64,000 bases of DNA from Meloidogyne chitwoodi (taxonomy: Eukaryota > Nematoda > Chromadorea > Rhabditida > Meloidogynidae): the NCBI GenBank assembly GCA_015183035.1, contig JACZZP010000018.1:1922001-1986000 (forward strand), written 5' to 3'. The notes beneath the pieces were generated by a model. That model was not told the origin of the DNA. It ran no database searches and saw only the letters and a list, made by a program, of their open reading frames with translations. A program made the position numbers and the translations under genes. Shown here one piece after another: positions 11,773 through 24,778 of this stretch; position 1 is the stretch's first letter, and each line of letters starts with the position of its first letter.

Positions 11773-14700
11773 TTAAAATCCCTCAGGGTGCATGTTAGTT
11801 CTACGTCGGTAATCCCCATTCGCATAGATGAATCCATCATCACCAACTAATATTGCTTGAACAATTCCTTCAAAACCCGTTGTCTGCTTGAATTTTTGGC
11901 CGAATTTTGATTCCAAATCTTGTATTAGTTGCTAAAATGAATTAGAGAAATTTATCGTTAGTCATGAAATTTATTATTTTTATACTTGTTATTTATTTTA
12001 TGAGTCCTTTATTTTTTATTTCTGGAGGTTCGTTATATTTATATATAATACCTTTGGAACCGTTTCTTCGTATTGCGTCACATCTGGGGTGAATTGATTG
12101 TGCTAAAATACATATTTATATTTAATTCTTATAAAGTTTAAAAACTAATACGTACAAGAGTTGGTGAATCTATTGCCTTAAAATTAAATAAATAATTTTA
12201 TTTTAAAGAATTTACTTCTTTAATTGTTTCATTAAAGCAAAGAACTCGAATTATTGGCTTTGCCATGGCAGAAATAATTTTTGAACCTCCTGATGCTCCA
12301 ATGACGAATTTCAACTTTACAAATATTTTAAGTTTATAAAATTATAATTTTACATTTCCAGTTTCTCCATCAAAAATGATCATTGGGCTCATGGAACTCA
12401 TTGGCCTTTTTCCAGGCTCAATAAAATTTGCCTCGGATGGAGCAAATCCAAAACTTAATTTTGTAAATCTTCGCTTAAAATATCGAAATTTTTTTCAAAC
12501 CCATTAGCCATTCCTGGCGAAGAGAAATCATCCATTTCATCATTCCAAACAATTCCAAATTTTTCAGACTGTACGACAGCACCAAACCTGTTTGTATTTT
12601 TTTTTTAATTAAAATTATATATTGAGTAAACCATCGGTTTACAGTGCTGGTGGCAGAAACTCCATTTCCATCTGCATCTAGTACAGAAACATGCGAAGTG
12701 CCATGATCTTCTTTCTATTTGAAAACTAATAAAATATCAAAAAATTATTTACTTGAGCACTAATTGGAGTTCCATCAGTATAATAAGTTGAAAACATGGC
12801 CTTTGGAGGTACTCTTTTTAGAAGCATTTTAGCGAAACGTCTATCTGTCATGTTATTTGCCAATTCCTTCGCTTCTGGTACAAAATGTATGTCTCCTAGA
12901 CTAGTCCTTTGAGCATAAGCAAATTTTTGTGTTTCAATTAACCAATGATAGAATTCTGTGTCATCAAGAACTCCATTAATTGGATTGCCCCAGCGAGTGT
13001 AGTTAGAGAATTTAGCTGGTAAAAAATAACTTTTGCTTATGAGTTATAGGATTTCAGGAAACATTTTTTAAACAAATATTATTTCTTATAACTTAATCAA
13101 TTTTAAGATAAAAAATACAAGTCATAGCAGCAACAATAGCTTGAGTGACAGCAAAAGAAGACGGTGGAGGTGGTCCACACATTTTTAAATTACCTTGGAA
13201 TCCATCAACCAAAAGAGGAGATTCGTGAATTAATACCCGATAATTCTGCATATCTTCTTTTGTGAGAATTCCTCCTAAATGTTTAAATTTGTTTGATTCT
13301 AAAAAACAAAAGGTAACCATTATTTTTTATTTCTTTAACAATTTGTTCAGCCATTTCTCCTCTATAAAATAATTCAACAGGATTTCTTTCTTTTGCTAGA
13401 CGTTCCATTGTGTCCGCTAATTCTTGACGTTTAATTATATCTCCAAACTGCCATACTTTTTGCGTTCTTGGATTAAGCCAATTCTTCATTGAAGGTAATT
13501 TTTTAATATGAGCTTCTTTTATGTTTAATACATGCGCCAAATATTCACTAATTGGAACTCCTTTTCTGGCTAAATTTACTGATGGCATTATCTGTTTTAA
13601 AAGAATTGTTGAAATTCGTTCTTAGAATTTTTAAGAAAAAACTAACTAAGTCAGACCAATTTACTTTTCCACTTCCCCATTCTTTAAAAGCTCTCCAATA
13701 CCCGGCCAATTCACCAGGAGTTGCAATTGCAAGAAAACCTACAGAAAGTACTAATATTTTAGAAGTTAAAAAATACCATATTTACTAGCCCATTCATCTT
13801 TTCCATACATTTCTCTATGACTGGCATTTGGAGCAGTTTCTCTTGCATCTAACACTAAGCATTTTTGTTTTGCTCTATCATAAAAAGTTAAAATAAAACC
13901 GCCACCTAAAGAATTAAGTTAGATTTTTGCGTTTAGACATGCATACCCAAACCACTGCTTTGAGGATTAGTAACCCCCAAACAAAAAAGCGAAGCAATTG
14001 CTGAATCTATTGCATTTCCTCCAGCAAGCATTATATCTCTCCCTATTTCACTGCAAATCCCATGGTCACAAGTAATTGCTGCATTTTTAAAACGGCCCAT
14101 AAGTGAATAGGAGGGTGGTGGCCAATCATAACGATGTTCCCGATTGCCAGGAAACTGTTCAATAAAAAGCGAAATTATTTAAGTCTGTGGAAATTTTAAA
14201 CAAGGGTGTTTAAGTTTTAACAAATTTACCCGTCGTTGCCTTTGTTCAGGATTGCTTCTGCCCATTTGAGGAATAACAACAAAAAGTAAAATACCAACAA
14301 GTATAGTAAGCATTATTGCAGAACCAGCAACCAAATTAATAATTAATCTATATATAAAACAAATTTTAAAAGAAAAAATGTTTTATTTTTCTCAATGTTT
14401 GAAAATGAAAAATGCAAGATAAAAACATTAGAAATTATGTTTAAGATTTCTAAATTTTATTAAGTATATAAATTTTTTGTTTGTTGTAATGTGAGACTTT
14501 CTTTTATTTTTGTAAAAACTTTGAATACTAGGAGAGTTTAAAGCCTCAAAAGATTTTTCCCAAAATATATTTTTAAAAATAAAAAAACTTTGCTTTCAAG
14601 TTTGATCTTGTATTAGTTATTCCTCCAAACTTTTGTTTATTATAAAAATGACGATTTAATTCTTTAGGCGTGTGATTACTATTAGAATTCAATGGAGGTG

Positions 14701-14806
14701 TTAATTCAAAACCACAAGAATAGGCTTCTGCTGTGCTTGCGGCACTGCTGCTTGTACTTGGTTCTGCTGGACTGATTTGAACTCCTCCAGCAAAATGTGA
14801 GATCAT
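11773..14806 (-). CDS. ggt: Gamma-glutamyltranspeptidase, type II membrane-anchored
   Basis: Cleaves and transfers the gamma-glutamyl group of glutathione at the cell surface; made as a precursor that self-cleaves. Exons: 14806-14589, 14347-14230, 14154-13947, 13905-13777, 13738-13647, 13591-13318, 13298-13119, 13015-12753, 12714-12632, 12587-12501, 12453-12354, 12314-12216, 12176-12156, 12102-12052, 11931-11773 (693 residues). A cytoplasmic Ser-rich N-terminus is followed by one membrane anchor (IINLVAGSAIMLTILVGILL). Family landmarks run in order: CSEIGRDIMLAGGNAIDSAI, LDARETAPNAS, GGILTKEDMQNYR, GPPPPSSFAVTQ, the autoprocessing/catalytic Thr in HGTSHVSVLDADG with SATSTVNRWFG, NDEMDDFSSP, PMSSMSP and GASGGSKI. 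The ending ANGDYRR plus a short tail looks complete. It is tail-to-tail with pde-1, only 140 bases apart. Exon 13 is only 21 nt. Confidence 0.95.
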
Positions 14807-15826
14807 TTAGACTAAACAATTAAAATAACTATTTTTATTTATAAAAAACCTTGGAGTTGAAGCTTCTTAATCGTACAATATTAGTAAAGCATTTTTAATA
14901 AAAATAAATGTAATGTTTTATAAAAAGAAGGCAAATTATGTCTATATAATTGGATTCTAAAAAAGAAAATAAGCATTGTTTAAAAAAGATATATTTTTTA
15001 TTTGTCTATATAATCATTAAAAGCAAAAAAAAGGGGATTGCGCGCACAAAACCAGTCTTAAATGACATGAACAAATATACAATTGTATAAAAACAATTGT
15101 TGAGGCCGTATAAAAACACTTGTTTTTTCACTATATAAAAATAATCGGATATACCGGAATACAGGTTGCAAGAAAAGAAAAGGACAGGAAAAAATTAATA
15201 TGTGTATATCAAAACTGATAAAGGATATAAGTGTGTATATTCCACTATCGAAGTGTGTAAATGTTATGGAAGGCATTATTAAATGCTTAAAATTAAAAAA
15301 ATTACAGGTTGGTTATCAGAAGGACAACGGAATGAGAAATCTACGATTATTCATCATCTTTAGCATTTTTATATGATTTGATCACCCTTAATGGAAAAAA
15401 ATACTCACAACTTCACCTTAAACAAATAAAAGTAGCATCCGCTTTTTTATGGTTATATTACAAATCATTGGATTTTATGAGGAAAACGAGGAAATCGCTT
15501 AAAATCGTTATTGTAACAATTTGAAAAAGAAAATTTTGTAAAAGATTTTTTGCTGTCAGAACAAATTGAGGGCAGATGACGAAAAATGAAATAAAAGCAA
15601 TAAAGGGCGAAACGGAAGGTGAAATGAAAAAAGAAAATTTTGATTCATCCTTTAAAGGGAAAATTTAAAGGAAAATTTAAAAGGAAATTGAAGGGTAAAA
15701 TTTTAAATTTAATAGAAAAAACGCGATTTGAATTTACGCGCAATTGCCTACGACCAATTGGTCACGACCAACCGTCCTTTTCTGTTTTTACGATTTTTCA
15801 TTTTAAGTATTATTTTTTATTAGAAA
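14807..15826. promoter_or_regulatory. Divergent intergenic region between ggt and GFM2
   Basis: About 1 kb between two divergently transcribed genes, so it should hold both promoters. It contains a perfect short inverted repeat (ACAATTG..CAATTGT, about 15079-15100) and a purine-rich stretch of short AAATTTAAAGG-like direct repeats (about 15655-15710). I see no conserved core promoter element or splice-leader acceptor that I could defend. Confidence 0.35.
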
Positions 15827-18800
15827 ATGTCGACAATAATCTGTTCTTTTTTATGTCGTGTCAAAGGAATTAATCATTATTCTAAACGAGGTCTAAAGGT
15901 AATAAAAGTACAATTTTTTATAAAAATTAAAAATTCTTTAGACAAGTCTTTCATACATTTCCGATCCTAATAAAATAAGAAATATTGGTATAATAGCTCA
16001 CATAGATGCTGGAAAGACCACATTAACAGAACAACTTCTTTATCAAACTGGAACTATTCAGGCTATTGGTTTTGTTGATGATGGAAGTACAATAACTGAT
16101 TTCATGGAAATCGAAAGGGAAAGAGGTTTAGTTTTAATAATTAACTCGAAATTTGAATTAAGTTTGGAATAAATAAAAAACAGTTTAATTTTAGATAAAC
16201 ACTGTCGATTTTAGGTATAACAATTCAATCTGCATCAATTTCTACTTCGTGGAAGGATTATAGAATTAATTTAATCGATACTCCTGGTATTTTATAAATA
16301 AGTCAAAATTGAATTTTTAGCTTTTTAGGTCACGTTGATTTTACCGTTGAGGTTGAAAGGTTATTTAAAATATTCTTAAAATCAAATTTTTCTTTAGAAG
16401 TTTACGCGTTCTGGATGGAGCTGTTACTGTTTTGGATGCCTCGGCTGGTGTTCAGGTTTTTCTGGATTGCTTTTCAAAAATTTCTTGAAAAATAATTTTC
16501 AGGCTCAAACTTTAACAGTTTGGCGGCAGGCAAATAAGTTTAATGTACCTTCAATATTTTTTGTAAATAAGATGGACAAGCCTTTTGCTGACTTAAATTT
16601 TTGTGTTTCTTCTATTGAAGAAAGATTAAATACTAAAGGTTTTAAAAATTATTAAAAATTTAAACTTTTATTTCATTTCGGTTGTTCCAATTGTTTTGCC
16701 TTTTTTTAATATTAATGATGGACATTTGGAAGGATTTATAGATGGTAAATTTATAAATAGGAAAAGATTATTTTGACTTTTTTAGTTTTAAATAATAGAT
16801 TTTTAAAGTTCATAAAAACGGATAAATTACATAGAAATGATAAATTTGATAAAACTATCAAAGTTGAGTGGATAAAAATTTCGGTTTGTTTTTTAACTTT
16901 TGGATTAAAAAAAAATTTAATTTAGGACAATTCTCAAATGGAACAACTTTCATATTCTGGATTTGAAAATATTTGTTTTAATATTGCTGATGTTGATAAA
17001 GAATTCGAAAAACAAATTACAAAATTCCAAAATTTGAGGAGTATTCCAAAAGAGGAGATTATCAAAGGTTTTTAAATTTAATTTTTTAATTTTTCATCAA
17101 AAAATTTTAAAAATGTTTTCAATAAAGTTTTAAAGAATCAAATTTTTTTTAAATATATTAAACTGTAAAATTTAAAATAAATGAAAATTAAAAATAGCTC
17201 TACGTATAAGTACAATTTCAAGAAAACTATCGCCAATTGCTTGTGGATCCGCCTTAAATTGTTCAGCAAGTGTTTTACCTGTTTTGGATATGATTATTGG
17301 TTTCTTACCAAGTCCTAACGAAATTAATTCAAAACACAATATTGTTGATAAAGATATAAAAAGCTGCGGAATAGTGTTTAAGGTTTTTAACTTATATTAT
17401 AGAAAAGTGAACAAACTTTATTATACCTAGTTAGAATAAATAAAAGTTAATAAAAGTTGAAAATATTAAAAAAAAATTATAGGTCAGTCACGATACAAAA
17501 TATGTTCAATTGAATTATGTTCGCCTTTTTAAAGGAGAAATTGACTCTTCAACTTCTAATCGAATGCCATTAATTAATGCAAATACAGGTATTAATAAAA
17601 ATTGAATTAAAATTTTTAAAATTATTTAGATGAAAGTCAAAATAAATATAAAATTTTTACTCCATTCAGTGATTATTTACAACCAATTGAAAAAGTTGAC
17701 GAAGGAAATATTGCAGTATTTACAGGGATGAGTAATACGAAAACGGGCGATACTCTCATTATTTGGTATTTAATATTACATATATTATGATAAATAATTT
17801 TTAAGTAGAAAAATACTTTTACAAAATGTTGCTTTTTTAAAATATCAATTCATAATATCAAAATATACCTTAAAAATTTATTTAGTGATTCTTATTTTAA
17901 AAATAAGTCATGCGCACGTTATGCATTGGAAGGGATTGAAGCACCATCTCCTGTGTTTTCTTGTACTATTGAGTCTCCCAGTCTGGCTAGTGAAAAACAG
18001 TTTTTACAAGCACTTTCTGAACTTTGTAAATAAATTGAAATTTTAACGCCATATATTAATTTAATTTTTTTTTTATTTCAGTAGTAGAAGACCCGTCACT
18101 TCAAATAAGGGAAGATCCAAATACGGGACAGAAAATACTTGAAGGAATGGGTGAATTACAAATTGAAGTTCTTCGTGAAAGATTGCTTAGGGAATATAAA
18201 CTTGATGTTTTTATTGGACCTTTAAGAGTATGATTTTTTATAGTTTAAAAATTTTATTATTCCAATTAAAGATCGGTTATCGAGAATCTCCAGCAGAGCC
18301 AGCTGAATATTCCTGGTCAATTGAAGATTCTTTATCACACAAAAAGCAACGTTCTTGGAATTCCATGAAATTTTATATTCAACCTATAACTAAGTGTGAT
18401 GATATTTCAATAGTAGAATGTGGATTTGGAACATTTCCAGGAGTAAGGGAAATTTTTTGAAAAAATTGAAAATTTAACAAAAATAATTTAAAGGTAGAAT
18501 TATCGTTAGAATCAGAAAATATAGAAGAATTAGAAGCTGCACGTCAAATACTTTCATTACGTCCAGAATTACTTAAAGCAATTAATGATGGGTGTAGTGT
18601 TTCTTTATTCAATGGACCAAAGATGGGATTTGCTGTTACTAATATACGAGTATTTTTAAAGTAAAAATTTATTTTACTCATTTTCCGATTTTTTTATTTT
18701 TTGGTTTGGATTTTTATTTTAAAAATGTTTAAAAATATGATTTCAATAAATTTAAAATAATTATAAAATAATAGAATCTTCTTTAGATCTTTTACATTTT

Positions 18801-19359
18801 CTGGTAGACTTCAACCAACTCTATTAAGTGCTTGTGCAAGTCATTGTCTTTCTGAAGCATTACGAAAATCTTCATTAACTATTCTTGAACCTTTAATGCA
18901 AATAGAAATCACTATAATTGCTGGAATTTCTGGTATTTTTTAAATCTAATTTCTAAATATTCAAAAAAATATTTTAAATTTTATAGAAAATATTTTTAAT
19001 AAAAATATTAATTTTTGTTTGTTTTTTTAAATTTCTTTCTTAAATTTAGAAAAATATCTTATTTTCTGAAAAAAAATATTTGTAGGTTCTCCTGATGTAG
19101 ATGTTATTCTGCAAGAATTAGCTAAAAGAAGGACACAAGTAATTGGAGTTGATAGTCAGAGTATGTATAAGTATTTTAAATAAAAATTTAATTAAAAATT
19201 CTAGGAAAAACTGCAATAATTACTGCATCAATCCCTTTATCAGAAACAATTGGACTTTCCAAAATATTGAGAACAATTTCATCTGGATTAGCAAGTTTTC
19301 ATTTGGAACAAAAAGGTTATCAAACAGTAGAAAGTAAAAATGTTTGTTTTAATTTTTAG
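15827..19359 (+). CDS. gfm2: Mitochondrial ribosome-releasing factor 2 / elongation factor G2 (EF-G2mt, GFM2)
   Basis: GTPase that splits mitochondrial ribosomes with the recycling factor after termination. Exons: 15827-15898, 15942-16125, 16215-16286, 16329-16359, 16398-16455, 16503-16638, 16682-16744, 16786-16883, 16926-17067, 17198-17382, 17483-17588, 17630-17765, 17886-18025, 18082-18227, 18272-18442, 18494-18660, 18787-18932, 19086-19160, 19205-19359 (760 residues). A basic, Ser-rich N-terminus fits a mitochondrial presequence. GTPase motifs are all present: AHIDAGKTT (G1), ERERGITI (G2), DTPGHVDFT (G3), NKMD (G4), CGSAL (G5). Domain III carries [20 protein letters not shown] and domain V is present ([30 protein letters not shown]-like [14 protein letters not shown]). 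The segment after G4 (120-residue insert region) is short and divergent. The intron at 16639-16681 ends in GG instead of AG (see findings); otherwise all borders are GT/AG. Confidence 0.94.
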
Positions 19360-19589
19360 AAATAAGAATTTTATTTATAAATTTTTTATAAAAATATAAT
19401 ATAAAAGTAGTGTTTCTGAAGAAAACACTTAAAAAAATTTTTGTGTTGGCGACTCCAACGTTCAGTCAGTATTAAATAATTTAGTAGTGTACATTTTTTT
19501 AAACATTTCAAAATTATCCAAATTCTCTGATAATATACTGATATGATGGGAGTCTTTGTTCCATGCAATTATTAAATAAATTTTACTTT

Positions 19590-21119
19590 TTAAACAGTTT
19601 CCATTCTTTCGTTAAATCTTCTCATTCTTGCTTCATTACTATAGGCTACTTTGTGTCTAGCGTTCAAAATTGGAGTAACCTCTTTTAGCTTTTTCGACCA
19701 AAGAATAATAAATAAGGCATATAGGAAGGGTGATAAAACGATGAGAATAAGGAATAAAACAATGTAAGGAGCCAAAAGACGATCCTTAATTTTCGGGGCA
19801 CATGGCTCCTGAAAATGAAAGAATGGAATTTTTTGAAATAAATGAGCCTTTTCAATTTACCTGAACTCCCATCTGTTCAAGCAATTGGTGTTCTACTTTC
19901 AGCTTACATCCAAAGTTATTTTCTATGGGATCAATAAGAGCTTGGCGTTTTTCTACAGGCACTTCTGAATTCAGGTAAAAATTTAAAAGTTTGTCCACGA
20001 GTGAATTAAATGCAAACGCATTTGGTAAGAGAGAAATTAAAAACATGAAGAGTTGAATGATTAAGAGGGAGCAGATTGCAGCCAAGATCAGCTGAAATTC
20101 ATTTTTTAGATTTTAAATTTAAGGATTTGAAAAATGGACCTTTTTTAGATTTTTTGACATTTTTTATATTTGAAATAATTTTTATATTTTGTAAATTAGT
20201 TAAAATTTTTTGTTTATTACCCCATATGCAATTCTGCTGCTTTTACTAAGTTTAATATCATTGCGTCGACGGCAGACAATTACTCCACAAATGCCCAGAA
20301 GAATTCCCAAAACACAAATAAGGATAATTAAAATAATTTTTCTATCAGTTTCATAAAATCTTTCCTTATATAAGTTTAATTCAGCCATTTGTTCTGTTCT
20401 TTTTAGAACAATTGGGCGAAGAGCATCTGATGTTGATTTTGCTGTTGGGAATGTTTCTAAATATTTTAAAATTTTTGAGCTAAAAACTATGAGGGAAAAC
20501 TTTTTGGTACCTTCAGAAATTGATTCATTTTCCTCGACGGAAGTGTCGTTGTTGCTTATCGTTTCTTTTGTAGTGCTAGTAGTTGTGGTAGTAGTGCTAC
20601 CTTCAATTCCCACAAATTGAGCTACTTCTTTATGCTAAAAATTGCTATTTTTAAAACATTTTGATTTTATATAATTTATTTTAAGCTTTGTTTTTATTCA
20701 AAAGATACCTGTAATTCGAGAATTTCATGCTGAATTCCTTCTATTAATTCTACCAATGTTCCATTTGCAGATTCGTGATAAAGTGCATTTATTATTAGTA
20801 CTGTGACAACGGTAACCAGACAAAATAACATAATTGGACCTATTCGTCTTTCTAGTTTGCTGCCAAAATGAACCTTCAATGGATTTTATGTGAGTTTTAA
20901 GAGATTTATTTTAGATCTTTTTTCTTTTCAAAAAAAACTTAATATTTTTTTTAAATTAATTTTTAAAAAGTTGATTTAAACAATTCTTACCAAAGTCTCA
21001 TCTCGAATTGAAAGTCTTGTCCTGATTCCACCACCGCGTAGACCGCCATTTCCGGTATGGGTTGGTGATAATTGTCCTTGTATTTGGTGTTTTTGTGTTT
21101 GACTATTAGTGTCTCCCAT
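19590..21119 (-). CDS. Four-transmembrane protein of unknown function
   Basis: I do not recognise the family. Exons: 21119-20991, 20873-20709, 20634-20221, 20091-19861, 19808-19590; every intron is phase 0 and the product is 385 residues. Order: polar cytoplasmic N-terminus with a GGLRGGGIRTR motif; TM1 (IGPIMLFCLVTVVTVLIINA); a loop of about 140 residues with a Thr-rich tract (STTTTTTSTTKET, likely O-glycosylated) and NDTS as a possible N-glycosylation site; TM2 (IILIILICVLGILLGICGVI) followed by basic CRRRND; TM3 (ICSLLIIQLFMFLISLL); a loop with two cysteines (NFGCKL, EPCAP); TM4 (YIVLFLILIVLSPFLYALFI) and a basic cytoplasmic tail. Alternating charge supports both termini inside. It lacks the CCG motif and cysteine pattern of tetraspanins. 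It lies tail-to-tail with GFM2 (230 bases between stops). Confidence 0.85.
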
Positions 21120-22070
21120 TATAAACTAAAATTTTGATTAAAATGGCAACTTCACATAAAGATAAAAGATCACAAAAAAGGAAAAAGAACACATCTAATA
21201 ATACTTAAAAACGCCTAACACCAGTTTTTTTTTTAAAAAAGTCCAAAAATTTTGCTAAATAATTTTCATAAGTAGCAGGAGTATGTACATAGCAGTGAAA
21301 ACATTCTTTTAAATAATTTTATTTAAGACAAATATTTTTTTATTTTAAAGTAGTCTCTATCACTACTTGTTTGCACAAAAAATGTTTGTATAGTGTTCAT
21401 CACATGCCACAAATCTTTATTGAGTGATACAACCTTGAAATAATTTAAAGTAATTAATCTACGTATTATTCAAGCCCAGGTATAAAAAGTTTTTTTATAT
21501 TAATTAAAAATAATATGCATTTTTTAAATAAAAAAATTTTTGCGCGTAATATGAATGATGCGTTTTGAGAGTGTAACTGTTTAATTGCGCATTTTACCTT
21601 AACCTCTTCTCAATATATAAATGGTAAATAAATAAAAAATTTTGGGATGAATGCCTCTTTAATCGATTGAAATTTTTTCAACTAAATTCACTTTAAGTGA
21701 GAGGGAAATTGACTATCGTTTTATCAGCGCTCAATTAATGTTTTTAGAAAAAATGTTGAACTTGACATAAATTAAATTTTTTAAATGTCCTCTCTTTGGA
21801 AAAGAATAGTCTTGGTGTTTAATATTTTGTTTAAATGTTTAAAGATTTTTTACGAAAATGTTTAAGATATTAAGCAATAAAAATGTGCTTTATAAAAATT
21901 TTAAGGTTTCGCAACCTTTAAATTATTTTTGGCCCGAATAATTTTTATGTATTTCGATTTTTGAACGTTCTTTACTTTGGCAAATGATGTCAAAAGTGTC
22001 CTAGATGTTGTCTAGGTAATTTATTAGTTTACTTCAAAGTTTTGCTGTATATAAAATAAATAAATTAAAA
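21120..22070. promoter_or_regulatory. Divergent intergenic region upstream of the 4-TM gene and xbx-1
   Basis: About 950 bases of AT-rich sequence between two divergently transcribed genes. No open frame longer than about 60 codons and no RNA gene seen. In worms, intraflagellar transport genes are often driven by RFX-type X-box sites close to the ATG; I did not find a convincing 14-mer of that form by eye in the last 250 bases. Confidence 0.35.
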
Positions 22071-23497
22071 ATGGAAGCTGCTAATACTCAAAAAATTCAA
22101 AAAGACGAGGACATTTTTGCATTAGCTCATAAACAGTTAGAGGAACGCCGTAAGATTGATGATGAACAAGAACAACGTTGTATAATTGATGCTATAAGGA
22201 AAAATAACGACGGATTTATTGAAAAAGATGGTAAAAATTTCACTTTTGTTTAATATTTAATTTTTTCAGAAAATTTTGCCGACAATATAAAAACAGTTAG
22301 TGCAGATGATTCTACGCTAATTTTTTGTGGAGCACCAAATTCGGTAATTTCCCTTGTAAAAGAAAATATTATTCTTGTAAGGGGAAATCGACGCTATTAG
22401 CACGTTTTCTGGAATACGGAGGAGCAGTAACAGTTCGTCAACAACCACCTGAAAAAAGCATTGCTCTTGAATACAAATTTGTCAATAGAATAAGAGGAAA
22501 TGTTAGAAAAATATTTTAATCAAATTGGTTCATTTCTTAGGATCGTCAATTAGTTCATTGCTGGGAATTGGCTGGAGGAGGTTCACTTGTCAATTTGCTG
22601 GAACTTCCATTTAATCAACATGCAGGATTTAGAGTTTCTTCTCTTCTTCTTTTTGTTGATTTGACTGTTCCAGAACAATTTCGACAAGTAATAGATCCAA
22701 TTATGGCACTTTGTCGTAAGCAAGTAGAGAAATGGTCGGCAACATCTACGGAACTCCAAAGAAAAAAATCTGAAGAGTCAAAATTATTGAAGCCTTTAGG
22801 CATTCCTTTGGTACTTGTCTGTGGGAGATACGATGATTTTCAGGTTAACTATAACTCATTAATATGTATTAGTATTTTCATTTAGAATTTCGAGAGTGAA
22901 CGTAAGCGTCTTACTTATCGCTTGATCAGGCAGTTTGCTCACATGAATGGAGCGTCAATAATTGTTTTTTTAACTTAATTTTTATATTTAATCTATTTTC
23001 TCTAGACATTCAGTACACGAATGGATTCATTGATACAAAAAGCGCTTTTATTGCTCTCAAATATAGTGTCAGATTCGCGGTTTCTAAAAACTTATTCGAC
23101 TGACCCACATCAGCCTCTTTTTGTCTTACCTCATGGAATTGACTTGTTTGAGGTAAGAGATATTTTTTAGTTACAAAATTTGTGCTCTTTGTTTTCAGAA
23201 AATAGACCCTTCAACTGAATTTTTAACAACTTCAATGAGTTCACATAGCGAGGCAATGTTTAACTTTATCCAATCATTGAATTCTGCGTTTCCTCAGTTA
23301 CCATTACAAATTAATGATGCTGGAGGAGATGAAAGCGATAAAAAACAACAATTTGATGAACCTGCAATCGATATGCTTGTAGAGGAACAAATGAGGGTAT
23401 GTTTTTAAATTTTTTAATTTTAAAAAATATAATGTAGAAATTGGAATTGCATGTCAGAGAATTACAGAACAGATTACAAGCAGAAAAAATGTTGTAA
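22071..23497 (+). CDS. xbx-1: Cytoplasmic dynein-2 light intermediate chain (D2LIC)
   Basis: Subunit of the retrograde intraflagellar-transport dynein, needed in sensory cilia; XBX-1 is the C. elegans member. Exons: 22071-22230, 22270-22343, 22382-22501, 22541-22843, 22886-22963, 23006-23152, 23199-23396, 23438-23497 (379 residues, usual for the family). A charged N-terminal helix is followed by a Ras-like P-loop (CGAPNSGKSTLLARF, split by an intron), the diagnostic TVRQQPPEKSIALEYKF block, HCWELAGGG, a hydrophobic strand SSLLLFVDLTVPEQF, GIPLVLVCGRYDDFQ, and the GASIITFSTRMDSL segment; the C-terminus is a short coiled-coil (KLELHVRELQNRLQAEKML). The exon 5 donor was set at ATT/GTTTTT because the nearer GC/GTCA option breaks the frame and loses the conserved segment. 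The role in this animal is inferred by homology. Confidence 0.93.
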
Positions 23498-24778
23498 AAC
23501 AGACTAGCGTTCAAAGTTTAAATTAAAAACAAAATTGTACATGGTTCCCCTTTAGTTTACCAAAATATAGGTCAAATATATGTATATATAAATTCCAGAT
23601 ATCTCGATTTACTAATTTTTAGAATTTTTTATATGTATATCAAACAACTTCATTTTTATTCTTAATTGAATACTCAACCTAACGATTCTTGCCCTTTTAT
23701 ATCTTCCCACTTGAGACAGGAAGCATCATAAAACATGTACTTTTTTTCATATTGTTGCCTTTACATTTTTTATCGTCTATAGGAAAGGGTCAATTAATTT
23801 GTACTAGGATTTTTTGTCATCCTTCTAATTTGTTGCTGTTGAAGGAATTTAGTCGTCTAGCCATTTGTCCAATTTTGCTTATTTTTTACTCTTCTATTAA
23901 TATCTATATACAAAGTAGGAGGAACGTGCGCACAAGTCAAATAAAAGCTATGTAGTATATTTTTTAATATAATGGGCAATAAAGTTAGAGAGATGATCAC
24001 GGCCTTTTACTAACTAATAGTCTAAAATTAGCTTTTGTTCCTGTTAAGAATAACAAACAACCTCGTTCCTAGAGTTGAAGCGGACGAGAAAAGACACTTT
24101 TGAACGACTCGAAAGATCGGAATACCCAAAATATCAATTATTCTGATTTTGGGACAGACAATTTTCCAGCAAAGAATCCAAACATAAGGGCTAAAATTTC
24201 AGAGATGCTAATTCTATATCATTTGCATATATTAACCTTCCGTTGAATCTCAGATAAAGTCAAAATAAGTACATCAAAAAATCGACATTTAAAAACTGTT
24301 TACAAACATAAGTTGATGTTCTGGATTAAACAACAATAGCGGTGAAAGGGCAAAAGTATAAACAAAGCGAGGAAGGAGAAAAGTGCGCAGGGTTTAAGCG
24401 AGGCCACATATGCATTAAGAGCAAAGAATAAAAGCGATTGAATATGATGAGAGGGAAAACTAAAGTTTTGGTCCACAACTACACTCCTTTATTGACCAAA
24501 ATAATTAAAGAAAACAAAAGCTGACCATCACAACTAAAACTGTCGATATGGCCATAGAAATAGGATGAGTTAAAAGGAGAAAATTTTCACTTTTTCTCTG
24601 CTGGTTAAATAAATTTTAGAGACGAACATCTCAGCTATCCAAATAAAAGTTGATGATTATTACTCATCTAAAGATCAATCACAATTAGTAAAATTAATAT
24701 ACAATATGTATTATAAGTAAACGACTTTATATGTACATATGTATATTTTTTCAATAATTTATATAATTTTATCAGACG
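23498..24778. other. Intergenic region, nothing recognised
   Basis: About 1.3 kb between xbx-1 and the secreted-protein gene, both on the plus strand. The 88-residue open frame near 23689-23955 is hydrophobic by virtue of T-richness and has no splice context. A purine-rich stretch lies at 24330-24480. No RNA gene seen. Confidence 0.45.

Noticed and set aside
19590..21119. Four-TM protein as a tetraspanin
   Set aside because: No CCG motif or conserved cysteine set in a large second loop; the large loop is between TM1 and TM2 instead.
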